DNA from: Comamonadaceae bacterium ALPHA2B
Lineage (GTDB): Bacteria > Pseudomonadota > Gammaproteobacteria > Burkholderiales > Burkholderiaceae_C
Direction of reading: 5' to 3'
Length of the DNA: 64,000 nucleotides
Assembly: GCA_005503065.1 (NCBI GenBank)
Contig: SCOE01000001.1
Span: 248,001 to 312,000 of the forward strand
Shown here: one piece after another, positions 10,342-19,512 of the stretch
Numbering within the stretch: position 1 is the first letter of the stretch
Layout: each line of letters begins with the position of its first letter
Program-made: the position numbers and the translations under genes
Notes under the pieces: generated by a model
The model's database searches: none
Told to the model about the DNA's origin: nothing
Seen by the model: only the letters and a program-made list of their open reading frames with translations

Positions 10342-10859
10342 TCATGCGCCCCGGCCAGGAGCAGCTGCTGCTGCCCGTCAGCCCCGTCTTCATGTGGTGC
10401 AGCCTGCTGGCCGCGCTGATGGTGAACCTCCTGCCTCTGGGCCGCCTGGCCTGGACGCCCGACCTGCTCGCGCTGGTGATCGTGTTCTGGGGCGTGCACC
10501 AGCCGGCCCGCATCGGCATGGGCGCGGCCTTCGCCTTCGGGCTGGTGATGGACGTGCACCAGTCGGCGCTGCTGGGCCAGCATGCCCTGAGCTATGCGAC
10601 GCTGAGCTTCTTCGCCGTCACCATCCATCGGCGGCTGCTGTGGTACCCGGTGGTGTCGCAGGCGCTGCAGCTGGTGCCGCTGTTCGCCGTCTCGCACCTC
10701 ATCGAGCTGGCGATCCGCATGATCGGCGGCGGCGTGTTCCCGGGCTGGACGATGTTCGCGGCCCCCGCCATCGAGGCCGCGCTGTGGCCATTGGTCACGG
10801 TGCTGCTGCTGGCACCCCAGCGCCGGACGCCAGAGCCGGACGAGAATCGCCCGCTCTAG
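10338..10859 (+). CDS. mreD: Rod shape-determining protein MreD
   Basis: 173 residues from ATG 10338, which overlaps the mreC stop (ATGA); an ATG at 10344 is also possible. Five or so hydrophobic membrane segments, starting VSPVFMWCSLLAALMVNLL, and the family-like DVHQSALLGQHALSY stretch near residue 75. MreD is the small integral membrane partner of MreC in the elongasome. Confidence 0.93.
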   Translation: MIMRPGQEQLLLPVSPVFMWCSLLAALMVNLLPLGRLAWTPDLLALVIVFWGVHQPARIGMGAAFAFGLVMDVHQSALLGQHALSYATLSFFAVTIHRRLLWYPVVSQALQLVPLFAVSHLIELAIRMIGGGVFPGWTMFAAPAIEAALWPLVTVLLLAPQRRTPEPDENRPL

Positions 10860-10880
10860 TCGTGCCGCAGCCCGCAATGA

Positions 10881-10944
10881 ATACTATTGATTTCATAGCG
10901 CGTTGCGCAGACGGGACGGGCGCTGCAGCCCGATTTGCCTTGAA
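10881..10944 (+). repeat. Dispersed two-hairpin repeat, family 1, copy B
   Basis: Between mreD and mrdA, same direction as the operon. CTAT then ATAG arms around TGATTTC (10884-10898), then GCGCAGACGGGACGGGCGCT and the GATTTGCCTTGAAA end. It lies wholly in the 127-bp gap, so mrdA translation depends on its own signals. Confidence 0.8.
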
Positions 10945-10986
10945 ACGACGGCGCGCCTAAGCTGCGCCACGCCCGCCCTCCCTCCC

Positions 10987-12957
10987 ATGACCGAAATCCG
11001 CAACGTCGCCGCCGAACTCGTGCGCTTCAAGCGCCGCGTGCTGGTGATCGTGCTGGTCGTGCTGGGCGCTTTCGCGCTGCTGGGCGCGCGCCTGTTCTAC
11101 CTGCAGGTCACCCGCCACGAGGACCTGGCCGAGCAGGCCGAGAGCAACCGCACGGCGGTGGTCCCGGTGGTGCCCAACCGTGGCCTCATCCTCGACCGCA
11201 ACGGCATCACGCTGGCCTCCAACTACTCCGCCTACACGCTGGAGATCACGCCCTCCAAGGCCGGCGACGTCGAGGACACGATCGACCAGCTCTCGCAACT
11301 GGTGGACATCCAGCCGCGCGACCGGCGGCGCTTCAAGCGCCTGCGCGAGGACTCGCGCAGCTTCGACTCGGTGCCCATCCGCACCCGGCTCACCGACGAG
11401 GAGGTGGCCCGCTTCGCCGCCCAGCGCTACCGCTTCCCCGGCGTGGAGATCAAGGCGCGGCTGTTCCGCAACTACCCCTTCGGCGAACTGGGCAGCCATG
11501 TGCTGGGCTACATCGGCCGCATCAACCAGCGCGAGAAGGCCGCGATGGAGGACTGGGAAGAGGAAGACCAGGCCAACTACAAGGGCACCGACTACATCGG
11601 CAAGCTGGGCGTCGAGCAGAGCTACGAGAAGGTGCTGCACGGCCAGACCGGCGTCGAGCAGATGGAAACCTCCGCCGGCGGCCGCGCGGTGCGCAAGCTG
11701 GGCAGCCATCCGGCCACGCCCGGCAACACCGTGATGTTGACGCTCGACATCAAGCTGCAGAAGCTGATCGAGGACATGTTCGGCGAGCGCCGCGGCGCCA
11801 TGGTGGCCATCGACCCCAAGACCGGCGAGGTGCTGGCCTTCGTCTCCAAGCCCACCTTCGACCCGAACCTCTTCGTCGAGGGCATTGACTCCGAGAGCTG
11901 GGCCGCGCTCAACGAGTCGATCGACAAGCCCCTGCTCAACCGCGCGCTGCGCGGCACCTACCCGCCCGGCTCGACCTACAAGCCCTTCATGGCCATGGCC
12001 GCGCTGCAGCTGGGCAAGCGTTCGCCCAGCGCGATCGTGAACGACCCCGGCTTCTACACCTATGGAGGCCACACCTTCCGCAGCCACGAGGGCGGCCTGG
12101 GCGCGCTGGACATGCACCGCGCCATCCAGTTCTCGAGCAACACGTATTTCTATTCGCTCGCCGTCGACATGGGCGTGGATGCCATCCACGACTTCATGAA
12201 GCCCATCGGCTTCGGCCAGCTCACCGGCATCGACCTCGGCGGCGAGGTGCGCGGCACGCTGCCCAGCACCGAATGGAAGCGCAACACCTACAAGCGCGCC
12301 GAAATGAAGCGCTGGTACTCGGGCGAGACGGTGTCGCTGGGCATCGGCCAGGGCTACAACAACTTCACCATGCTGCAGCTGGCCGTGGCCGAGGCCACGC
12401 TCGCCAACGGCGGTCTCAAGCACCGGCCGCACCTGGTGCGCGCCATCAAGGACACGGTGAGCGGCCAGGTCGAGCTGGTGCCGCAGCCGCCGGCTGACGA
12501 CCTGGGCTGGCTGCCCAAGAACGTCGACATCGTGCGCAACGCGCTGGTGGCCGTGAACAAGGGCGGCACGGGCACGCGTGTGTTCGCCGGTGCGGGCTAC
12601 ACCTCGGCCGGCAAGACCGGCACCGCGCAGGCCGTGTCGCTCGGCCAGGGCGTGAAGTACAACGCCAAGGCGCTGGAGGAGCACCAGCGCGACCACTCGC
12701 TGTTCGCGGCCTTCGCTCCGGCCGAAGACCCGAAGATCGCCATCGCCGTGATCGTCGAGAACGCCGGCTTCGGCGCCGCTGCGGCTGCGCCCATGGTGCG
12801 CCGCGCCTTCGACTACTGGCTGATGGACCAGTATCCCAACGAGCAGGACATGGCCGCGGTGCGCCAGGGCAAGGCTGCCGCGCCCATCGGCAAGCCGCTG
12901 GTGGCCAGCGAGATGCCGTGGCCGCCGACGGGGCCGTCGCCGAGCACCGCACCCTGA
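10987..12957 (+). CDS. mrdA: Penicillin-binding protein 2 (elongasome transpeptidase)
   Basis: 656 residues. A membrane anchor at about residues 17-38 is followed by the dimerisation domain and the transpeptidase domain. Active-site motifs are intact: Ser329 in PPGSTYKPF (SxxK), Ser383-Ser384-Asn385 in FSSNTYFY (SxN), and Lys543-Thr-Gly in GKTGTAQ. It cross-links side-wall peptidoglycan together with RodA and MreCD. The start ATG 10987 opens MTEIRNVAAELVRFKRRV. rodA, the usual next gene, is absent; the following gene is an unrelated adhesin on the other strand. Confidence 0.96.
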   Translation: MTEIRNVAAELVRFKRRVLVIVLVVLGAFALLGARLFYLQVTRHEDLAEQAESNRTAVVPVVPNRGLILDRNGITLASNYSAYTLEITPSKAGDVEDTIDQLSQLVDIQPRDRRRFKRLREDSRSFDSVPIRTRLTDEEVARFAAQRYRFPGVEIKARLFRNYPFGELGSHVLGYIGRINQREKAAMEDWEEEDQANYKGTDYIGKLGVEQSYEKVLHGQTGVEQMETSAGGRAVRKLGSHPATPGNTVMLTLDIKLQKLIEDMFGERRGAMVAIDPKTGEVLAFVSKPTFDPNLFVEGIDSESWAALNESIDKPLLNRALRGTYPPGSTYKPFMAMAALQLGKRSPSAIVNDPGFYTYGGHTFRSHEGGLGALDMHRAIQFSSNTYFYSLAVDMGVDAIHDFMKPIGFGQLTGIDLGGEVRGTLPSTEWKRNTYKRAEMKRWYSGETVSLGIGQGYNNFTMLQLAVAEATLANGGLKHRPHLVRAIKDTVSGQVELVPQPPADDLGWLPKNVDIVRNALVAVNKGGTGTRVFAGAGYTSAGKTGTAQAVSLGQGVKYNAKALEEHQRDHSLFAAFAPAEDPKIAIAVIVENAGFGAAAAAPMVRRAFDYWLMDQYPNEQDMAAVRQGKAAAPIGKPLVASEMPWPPTGPSPSTAP

Positions 12958-12991
12958 GCAGCACGGCGCGGGTGCCGGCCTGCGCGCCGCC

Positions 12992-15022
12992 TCACCACTG
13001 GTAGCCCGCCTGCAGCCGGGCGCCGACCTGGCTGCCGTTGCCCGTGGCCACCGACAGCCCGCCGCCGACCTGCCAGTTCGTGTCGAGCTGGTACGCGAAA
13101 CCCAGGCCCAGCGCGCTCTGCCCGGCGTAGTTCGCCGCCGCCGCGCCGATCCAGCGGCGGCCGGGCTGCAGGCCGGGGGCGGTGGGCATCGCCATCGCCT
13201 GGGCCACGCCGCGCGCCGCGAAGTCGCGCACGCCCTGCAGATCGGTGCTGAACTGGCTGGTCAGCCGGGCCGCCAGCTGGGCACCCGCGCTGTCGAGTTG
13301 CGCGCGGTTGACCGCGTCGGTGGGCGCCGTGCCCGGGGCGACGTTCGCGATCTGCCGCGGCGCGGCGCTGCTGCCCACGCTGACCGTGGAGGGCCGGTCG
13401 GCGATCGAGCCCTGGCCCAGTGCCACCGATTCGGGCGCCAGCGCCTGGGCGTTCGCACCCAGCGCCACCGCGTTCACGCCGCTGGCCAGCGAGCCCGCAC
13501 CGATGGCGGTGGTCGGGTCGGCCAGTGCACGGGCGCCGTCGCCGATCGCCACCGAGCCGGCATACCGGGCCTGCGCCTGGCGGCCGATGGCCTGGGCGCC
13601 GTCGCCCTGGGCCGAGGCGCCGATGCCGACCGCCACCGCCCCGTTGCCGGTCGCGGCCGCAGCGGCCTGCCCGGCCACCGAGCAGCGCAGGGCGCCGCCG
13701 TCCACCGTGCAAACGCCCAACTCGCCATTGACCACCGCCTGCAGTTGCACCGACTGCGCCTGGATCTGTGTGTTCTGCACCTGCAGTTGCGTGTTCTGCG
13801 CCTGCAGCTGCTGGGTCATGTCGATCACCTGCGCGCCCTGGTTCGTCGCCAGGCTCAAGGCCTGTTCGGCGGTGCCGCGCACGCCGTACAGCTGTGCGCC
13901 GTTGACCGCATCGGTCGAGGTGACGCTCACCTCGCCGGCCGTGACGCCGCCGATGCGCCCCGCGTTCACGATGCCCGCGCCCCGGTTGTCGATGCCGCCC
14001 TGCGTGACGAGCGGGCCGCCGACGCTGGCGCTGCCCGACACCACCAGGCTGTTCCCGCTCACACGGCCGCTCGCTTCGACGTCGGCGACGTTGATGAGCG
14101 AGCGCCCGCCGCCGCCGCCGCCCAGGGACACCACGTTGCTGCGGCCGTCGTCGCTGCTTCCGGCGCCGAGTGCCACGGAGCCGGCGCCGGTGGTCGAGCT
14201 TCCCGTGCCGAATGCCATCGACTGCGAGCCCCCTGCGAATGCGCTCCAGCCGACGGCGATCGACTGCGCCCCATAGGCCTGGCTCGAGCGGCCCACCGCC
14301 ACCCCGTTCTCGCCGAACGCAGAGGCGGCGTAGCCGACGGCCAGCCCGCCCGTGGCCGATGCGCGCGCCGCCGAGCCCAGGGCCGTGCTGCCGAAGGCCC
14401 GTGCATCGCTGTCGGCGCCAATGGCCGTGCCGCGCTCGTCGCGTGCCTGGCTGCGCGTACCCAGGGCCGTGGCGAACTGCCCCGCGGCGCTGGCGTCGGC
14501 GCCGCTCGCCACCGCACGTTCGCCCTCCGCCACGCTGCGGTAGCCGATCGCGATGGAGGAGTCGCCGCTGGCGTTGGCGACGTTGCCGGCCGCCAGCGAC
14601 GAGCCACCGCTGGCCTGCGTGTTGGAGCCCACGGCGGTGGCCGAGTTGGCGCTCGCCCGGCTGTTCACGCCGAGTGCACTGGCCCCGTTGCCGGAAGCCT
14701 GTGCACGGACACCGTAGGCCGAGGCACTGCCGCCGCTGGCGGTCGTGCTGCGGCCGATCGCCGTGTTGCCGGTGGTGAGGTCGATGCCGGCCATCGATTC
14801 GGCACCGCCGGCGATGTTGCTGGTGCAGTCGGCCTGGACCACGTTGGCCGCGGTGCTGAAGCCCGAATAGGCGTTCTCGTCACGGCTGCCATAGAGCGTG
14901 CCGCCGGGGCACACATTGGGGTTGATCACCTGCGCGTGCAGCCGGTCCGCCGCACCGGCCAGCGTGCAGCACAGCAGTGCGGCCGCAAGTGTGTGGCCGC
15001 TCAGGGGTCTGGTGGATTTCAT
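12992..15022 (-). CDS. Trimeric autotransporter adhesin (YadA/Hia type), head-stalk-head
   Basis: 676 residues, start ATG 15022 with GAGGAGC upstream. Signal peptide residues 1-30 (ends RLHA). Residues about 75-295 are YadA-like head repeats of about 14 residues (SSIAIGYRSVAEGERAVASG type). A glycine run (302-306) and a neck with TSTDAVNGAQLYG (368-380) lead into a short stalk of four exact heptads (QLQAQNT, QLQVQNT, QIQAQSV, QLQAVVN; 405-432). A second head follows (about 460-545), a second neck (PTDAVNRAQL), a coiled coil, and a YadA-type C-terminal anchor ending in YQW. Cys38/Cys66 and Cys438/Cys447 are spaced like disulphide pairs. An outer-membrane trimer mediating attachment or autoagglutination is expected. 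Divergent from the LuxR gene at 15134. Confidence 0.93.
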   Translation of the reverse strand: MKSTRPLSGHTLAAALLCCTLAGAADRLHAQVINPNVCPGGTLYGSRDENAYSGFSTAANVVQADCTSNIAGGAESMAGIDLTTGNTAIGRSTTASGGSASAYGVRAQASGNGASALGVNSRASANSATAVGSNTQASGGSSLAAGNVANASGDSSIAIGYRSVAEGERAVASGADASAAGQFATALGTRSQARDERGTAIGADSDARAFGSTALGSAARASATGGLAVGYAASAFGENGVAVGRSSQAYGAQSIAVGWSAFAGGSQSMAFGTGSSTTGAGSVALGAGSSDDGRSNVVSLGGGGGGRSLINVADVEASGRVSGNSLVVSGSASVGGPLVTQGGIDNRGAGIVNAGRIGGVTAGEVSVTSTDAVNGAQLYGVRGTAEQALSLATNQGAQVIDMTQQLQAQNTQLQVQNTQIQAQSVQLQAVVNGELGVCTVDGGALRCSVAGQAAAAATGNGAVAVGIGASAQGDGAQAIGRQAQARYAGSVAIGDGARALADPTTAIGAGSLASGVNAVALGANAQALAPESVALGQGSIADRPSTVSVGSSAAPRQIANVAPGTAPTDAVNRAQLDSAGAQLAARLTSQFSTDLQGVRDFAARGVAQAMAMPTAPGLQPGRRWIGAAAANYAGQSALGLGFAYQLDTNWQVGGGLSVATGNGSQVGARLQAGYQW

Positions 15023-15133
15023 CGGGTGCTCCTCGCTCGTCGCGGCATGCCGCCGCCCGCCGATGCTGGGCCCGCGCGGGCCTGCGCCGATACCGCGCTT
15101 TGTGGTAGCCTCGCGCGCCTTTTTTCGCGTGCC

Positions 15134-16147
15134 ATGCCTGCCGTTCGCACACCATCGCCCGCCCCGCACGGCCCGCGCATTGCCGACGGCGAGCCCGTGG
15201 CGCTCCTGCGCCTGGCGCGCACCACGCCCGGCGAACACTTCCAGCAGCAGCTGTTGCAGCGGCTGCTCGAGTTGTTCGGCGCCGACCACGGCGCCATCAA
15301 CACCTGGCACCCGCGCTGTTTCGTGTCCTCGGCCGGCATCGGCTACGACCTCGCCGCCATGAGCGAGGAGTGGAACCGCATCGGCGGTGGTGCGATGGAC
15401 TTCATCACCTTCGCGATGCGCGCGCAGCCGGAGCAGGCCGACTTCGCCAACGCCAACGATCCGCGCTGGCAGCACGCGCCGGCGGCCTGGCGCGAGTTCC
15501 TCACGCGGCACGGGATCGTGCATCAGATGGGCGTCGCCATCCCCTTCGAGGGCAGCGAGACCTTCGCGCATCTGTACCTCAATCGCGGCCCTGCGTCGCC
15601 ACCGCTCACGCCGCACGATGCGCGCGCGCTCACCGCGCTGGCGCCACACATCCGCGAGGCGCTGCTCGTCAACCGGCTCTATGCGCATGCCCGGCAGGGC
15701 CTGGACGAGCAGTCCCGTCCCATGGCCCTGGTCGACCCGCAGGGCTGGGTGCTGTTCGCCAACCGGGCCTTCTGCGCGGCCTGGCCCGAGCTCGCGGACC
15801 TGGCCGGCGCGCAGGCGCCCCAGCTGCCGGCGGACTGGCTGGCGCCGCGCGCCACCGCTTCGCACCGTCGGCTGGCCGCCGCCGGCTGGACGCTGGAGCT
15901 CGCCGCCGATGGTCCGAACCTGCGCGTCGCCCTGCAGCGCCGGCCGGTGCGAGGCGCGGCGGCCCGGCTCACGCCGCGCCAGGCCGAGGTGGCGCGTGCC
16001 TACAGCGACGGCTACAGCAGCAAGGACATCGGCCTGCGCCTGGGCCTGTCGCCGGCGACGGTGCGCGTGCACCTTCGCAACGTGTATGCCCGTGCCGGCG
16101 TCGGCAGCCGGTCCGCGCTGCGTGCCTGGATGGCGCAGGACGGCTGA
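15134..16147 (+). CDS. LuxR-type HTH transcriptional regulator
   Basis: 337 residues from ATG 15134. The C-terminal 65 residues are a GerE/LuxR helix-turn-helix (RLTPRQAEVARAYSDGYSSKDI, then LSPATVRVHLRNVYARAGV). The N-terminal 260 residues show no receiver, autoinducer or PAS signature that I can name, though ALVDPQGWVLFANRAFCAAWP near residue 197 looks PAS-like. The gene is divergent from the adhesin with 111 bp between starts, which makes the adhesin a likely target. The signal it senses is unknown. Confidence 0.85.
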   Translation: MPAVRTPSPAPHGPRIADGEPVALLRLARTTPGEHFQQQLLQRLLELFGADHGAINTWHPRCFVSSAGIGYDLAAMSEEWNRIGGGAMDFITFAMRAQPEQADFANANDPRWQHAPAAWREFLTRHGIVHQMGVAIPFEGSETFAHLYLNRGPASPPLTPHDARALTALAPHIREALLVNRLYAHARQGLDEQSRPMALVDPQGWVLFANRAFCAAWPELADLAGAQAPQLPADWLAPRATASHRRLAAAGWTLELAADGPNLRVALQRRPVRGAAARLTPRQAEVARAYSDGYSSKDIGLRLGLSPATVRVHLRNVYARAGVGSRSALRAWMAQDG

Positions 16148-16171
16148 CGCGCTGCGCCGGCGCCTGCGCCC

Positions 16172-17368
16172 TCAGAGGCCCAGCACCTGCTTGGCGATGA
16201 TGTTGCGCTGGATCTCGTTGCTGCCGCCGTAGATCGACATCGCGCGCCGCCAGAAGTAGTTGGCCGGCGCGCCGCGCAGGCTGGCGTCGATGCCGTCCAT
16301 GTCGCCCTCGCCGTGCGCGAGCGCCATGTCCAGGCGCTGGCCCGCGGGGCCGGCGGCCTCGTACAGCAGTTCGGTCAGGCGCTGGCCGATCTCCGTGCCG
16401 CGGATCTTCAGCGAGGATGCGAGCCCCGCGCCCGGCGAGCTGCCGCTGCCCATGCTCGACAGCGCGCGCAGCGTGTTCATCTCCAGCGCCTTGAGCTGCG
16501 CCTCCACCCGCGCCACCTTGGCGCGGAACAGCGGCTGCTCGATCAGCGGCCGGCCGCGGTGCTGCACCGTGCGCGCCATGCGGTGCAGCCGCCGCAGCGC
16601 GAAGGTCGAGAAGCCGATGTTCGAGTTCTCGACCCGCTCGTGCTCGAGCAGGAACTTCGCGTAGTGCCAGCCGCGGCCTTCCTCGCCCACGAGGTTGGCC
16701 TTGGGCACCTTCACGTCGGTGAAGAACACCGCGTTGAAGGAATGCGTGCCCTCCAGCATCGGGATCGGCTGGATCTCGATGCCGGGTGACTTCATGTCGA
16801 TCAGCAGGAAGGAGATGCCCTCCTGCTTGCGGCCCTCGCGGCTGGTGCGCACCAGGCAGAACATCCAGTCCGCATGGTGGGCGTACGAGGTCCAGATCTT
16901 CTGACCGTTGACCAGGTAATGGTCGCCATGGTCGTCGGCGCGGGTGGCGAGCGAAGCGAGGTCCGAGCCCGACTGCGGCTCCGAATAGCCCTGGCACCAC
17001 CACACCGTCGAGTCGCGGATGCCTGGCAGGTGCTGCGCCTGCTGCGCCTCGGAGCCGAAGTTGTAGATCACCGGGCCCACCATGCGTGGCCCGAAGGGCT
17101 GGATGGTGGGGCAGTTCATCTCGCCGCTGATGGTCTCGAACAGGTAGCGTTGCGTCGCCGTCCAGCCGGGCCCGCCCTGCGACACCGGCCAGGTGTAGGC
17201 GTGCCAGCCGCGCCGGCCCAGGATCTGCTGCCAGCGCATGTGGTCCTCCCGCGTGAGGTGCAGGTCGTGTTCCACGCGGCGCGAGATGTCGGCCGGCAGG
17301 TGGTCGCGGATGAAGCCGCGCACTTCGTCGGCGAAGGCTTGTTCCTCGGGAGTGAAGGCGAGTTCCAT
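16172..17368 (-). CDS. Acyl-CoA dehydrogenase (cluster I)
   Basis: 398 residues, start ATG 17368 (MELAFTPEEQAFADEVR). FAD-dependent alpha,beta-dehydrogenation of an acyl-CoA is the family reaction. FAD/substrate signatures: CQGYSEPQSGSDLASL (about residue 130) and the C-terminal YGGSNEIQRNIIAKQVLGL. It is clearly paralogous to the dehydrogenase at 38974 (both carry FMRWQQIL- or HMRWQQIL-type and QKIWTSYAH segments). Downstream of the VOC gene at 17389, 20 bp apart; likely one operon transcribed from the divergent promoter near 18219. Substrate not readable. Confidence 0.9.
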   Translation of the reverse strand: MELAFTPEEQAFADEVRGFIRDHLPADISRRVEHDLHLTREDHMRWQQILGRRGWHAYTWPVSQGGPGWTATQRYLFETISGEMNCPTIQPFGPRMVGPVIYNFGSEAQQAQHLPGIRDSTVWWCQGYSEPQSGSDLASLATRADDHGDHYLVNGQKIWTSYAHHADWMFCLVRTSREGRKQEGISFLLIDMKSPGIEIQPIPMLEGTHSFNAVFFTDVKVPKANLVGEEGRGWHYAKFLLEHERVENSNIGFSTFALRRLHRMARTVQHRGRPLIEQPLFRAKVARVEAQLKALEMNTLRALSSMGSGSSPGAGLASSLKIRGTEIGQRLTELLYEAAGPAGQRLDMALAHGEGDMDGIDASLRGAPANYFWRRAMSIYGGSNEIQRNIIAKQVLGL

Positions 17369-17388
17369 GGCTGTCCTCGTGAAGGCGC

Positions 17389-18198
17389 TCAGGCCGGTGA
17401 GAAGATGAAGTGCACGCCGCCGACTGTGACGCGGTCCTCGGCTTCGGGCAGGCCGCGCGCACGTGCGGCGGCGCGGATGGCTGCGGCATCGCGTACCTGC
17501 AGCATCACGGCGGCCAGGCCTTCGCCGCGACCGTCGGTGTCGGGCACGAACTGCAAGCGGGCGTTGTCGAGCGGCACTTGCGTGCCGCGCTCGGCCGGTC
17601 GCTGCAGGATCTCGGCCCAGCGCTGCGCAAGCCTGGCGGGCTCGCCGGCCTGCAGCACGGCGCCGGCCAGGCCGGTGACGCGCTCGGTCGACACATGCCG
17701 CTGCCAGTGCGGGCCGGCCGGCCAGTAGGGGCCGTCGAGGCTGGCGCCGTTCTTCGTGCAGTTGATCTCCAGCAGGGCGCCGCCGGTGTCGCGCGGATGC
17801 AGCTGCAGGCCCTCGTAGTCGCCCAGTGCCAGCGGCGCGGCCACGCGCACGCCCACCTGCGCCACGTGGCTGCGCCAGCGCGGCAGCGACTCGCTGTCCA
17901 GGATCACCATGTAGCCGCCGTCGCCGCCGCGGCGTTCCAGGTAGCGGCCGGCGGTGGTGCCGTCCTGTACCGGGGCCACCACCTCGATGAACTGGCGGCC
18001 GAAGGGCATCAGCGCGTTGTGCAGTCCGAACTGGCCGACCTCCGGGTCGTGGTGGCACACCTGCACGCCAAAGACGGCGCACAGGTCGTCCACGACCGGT
18101 GCCAGTTCTCGGGCGACGAGGCAGATCTGTCGCAGCCGCAGGTAGGGTGGGGCGGCGGCGGACGGTGCGTCGGCGCGGCCATGCTGAGCCTGGTTCAT
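17389..18198 (-). CDS. VOC (glyoxalase-like) domain protein
   Basis: 269 residues from ATG 18198, preceded by GGAGA. The N-terminal half reads as a vicinal-oxygen-chelate fold (LRQICLVARELAPVVDDL, FIEVVAPV); the C-terminal half repeats it less clearly (VMLQVRDAAAIRAAAR and VTVGGVHFIF). VOC enzymes include lyases, epimerases and dioxygenases. In this setting an acyl-CoA epimerase or accessory role is plausible but unproven. First gene on the minus side of the divergent promoter of cluster I. Confidence 0.75.
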   Translation of the reverse strand: MNQAQHGRADAPSAAAPPYLRLRQICLVARELAPVVDDLCAVFGVQVCHHDPEVGQFGLHNALMPFGRQFIEVVAPVQDGTTAGRYLERRGGDGGYMVILDSESLPRWRSHVAQVGVRVAAPLALGDYEGLQLHPRDTGGALLEINCTKNGASLDGPYWPAGPHWQRHVSTERVTGLAGAVLQAGEPARLAQRWAEILQRPAERGTQVPLDNARLQFVPDTDGRGEGLAAVMLQVRDAAAIRAAARARGLPEAEDRVTVGGVHFIFSPA

Positions 18199-18218
18199 CG
18201 GGTTGTCTCCTGAAAATA

Positions 18219-18228
18219 TGATATAACA
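18219..18228. promoter_or_regulatory. Candidate operator TGATATAACA in the divergent promoter of cluster I
   Basis: Near-palindrome TGATATAACA followed by AATT, in the 98-bp gap between the VOC gene (minus) and the CoA-transferase (plus). The same core occurs upstream of the GntR gene (21960) and of the transporter operon (31781). It stands out as A+T-rich in 70% G+C DNA. Likely target of the GntR regulator at 22006. Confidence 0.55.
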
Positions 18229-18296
18229 AATTAAACAAGACACGCCGCTGTCGCTGTGCCGGGCACGACAGGGCCACATTCCGGAGACACCCGCCC

Positions 18297-19481
18297 ATGA
18301 CTTCCCTCGACGGCCTGCGCGTCCTCGACCTCTCGCGCTTCATCGCCGGGCCCTACTGCGCCATGATGCTGGGCGACATGGGCGCCGAGGTGGTCAAGAT
18401 CGAGCCGCCCGGCGACGGCGAGTACGCGCGGCGCGCGCTGCCCGCGGTGGAGGGGCAGAGCCTCTACACCTTCATCGTCAACCGCAACAAGAAGAGCCTG
18501 GCCATCGACCTGCGCCACCCCGAGGGGCTGACCACGCTCAAGGCATTGATCGCGAAGGCCGACGTGCTGGTGGAGAACTTTCGCCCCGGCACGATGGAGC
18601 AGATGGGCCTGGGCTGGGAGGCGGTGCACGCCCTCAACCCGCGGCTCGTGATGGCGCGCATCTCGGGCTTCGGGCAGGACGGCCCGCTGGCGCAGAAGCA
18701 GTGCTTCGACGGCGTCGCCCAGGCCATGAGCGGCCTGATGGACATGACCGGCCAGCCCGACGGGCCGCCGACCATGATCGGCTCCTTCATGTGCGACTAC
18801 ACCACCGGCATGTACGCGGCGCTGGGCATCCTCGCGGCGCTCAATGCCCGCCACGCCACCGGCGTCGGCCAGCTGGTGGACGTGTCGCTGCTCGAAAGCG
18901 CGCTGTCGATGCTGATGACCGCGATCCCGCAGCACAAGCTCTTCGGCCAGACCATGACCCGCGTGGGCAGCCGCGACCGCTATGTCGCGCCGTCCAACAC
19001 CTTCCAGGCCGGCGACGGCCGCTACGTGCTGATGGTGGGCGGGGACGACAACATGTTCCCGCGCGTGCTGCGCGCGATGAAGCGGCCCGCGCTCATCGAG
19101 GACCCGCGCTTCGCGACCATGGCCAGCCGCCTCGAGCACCGCGAGGCCGTGGAAGGCATCGTGGCCGACTGGATGATGGCCCACACCGCCGACCAGGTCG
19201 TCGCCCGGCTCGAGGCCGAAGGCGTGCCCTGCGCCAAGATCGCGCGCGTCGACGAGGTGGTCGACAACCCCCAGCTCGCGCACCGCGGCGCCATCCGCGA
19301 CGTGCCCTTCGGCGACGCCACCGTGCCCATGCAGGGCGTGACCATCCACCTCTCCGGCACGCCGCTCGCCATCCGCCGCCCGCTGCCGCGGGTGGGTGAA
19401 CACAACGCCGAGGTGCTGGCCGCATGGCTGGGCCACGGCCCCGACCGCGTGGCCGCGCTGCAGGCGGCCGGCGCGCTCTGA
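18297..19481 (+). CDS. Family III CoA-transferase (CaiB/BaiF)
   Basis: 394 residues. Typical N-terminus LDGLRVLDLSRFIAGPYCAMMLGDMGAEVVKIE, cut here to the readable motif LSRFIAGPYCAMMLGD. It is followed by NRNKKSLAIDLRHPEG and the probable catalytic Asp in FCDYTTGMYAALG (about residue 167). These enzymes move CoA between organic acids, which here would activate the growth substrate using a donor such as succinyl-CoA. The start at 18297 has CCGGAGA upstream. First plus-strand gene of cluster I, 31 bp before the crotonase gene. Confidence 0.9.
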   Translation: MTSLDGLRVLDLSRFIAGPYCAMMLGDMGAEVVKIEPPGDGEYARRALPAVEGQSLYTFIVNRNKKSLAIDLRHPEGLTTLKALIAKADVLVENFRPGTMEQMGLGWEAVHALNPRLVMARISGFGQDGPLAQKQCFDGVAQAMSGLMDMTGQPDGPPTMIGSFMCDYTTGMYAALGILAALNARHATGVGQLVDVSLLESALSMLMTAIPQHKLFGQTMTRVGSRDRYVAPSNTFQAGDGRYVLMVGGDDNMFPRVLRAMKRPALIEDPRFATMASRLEHREAVEGIVADWMMAHTADQVVARLEAEGVPCAKIARVDEVVDNPQLAHRGAIRDVPFGDATVPMQGVTIHLSGTPLAIRRPLPRVGEHNAEVLAAWLGHGPDRVAALQAAGAL

Positions 19482-19512
19482 CACACACACTGCACCAGGA
19501 GACATCCGGCCC

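Noticed and set aside
13261-14900. Possible CRISPR or tandem DNA repeat array inside the adhesin gene
   Set aside because: The periodic sequence encodes degenerate YadA-head motifs with third-position variation. There are no identical direct repeats with unique spacers.
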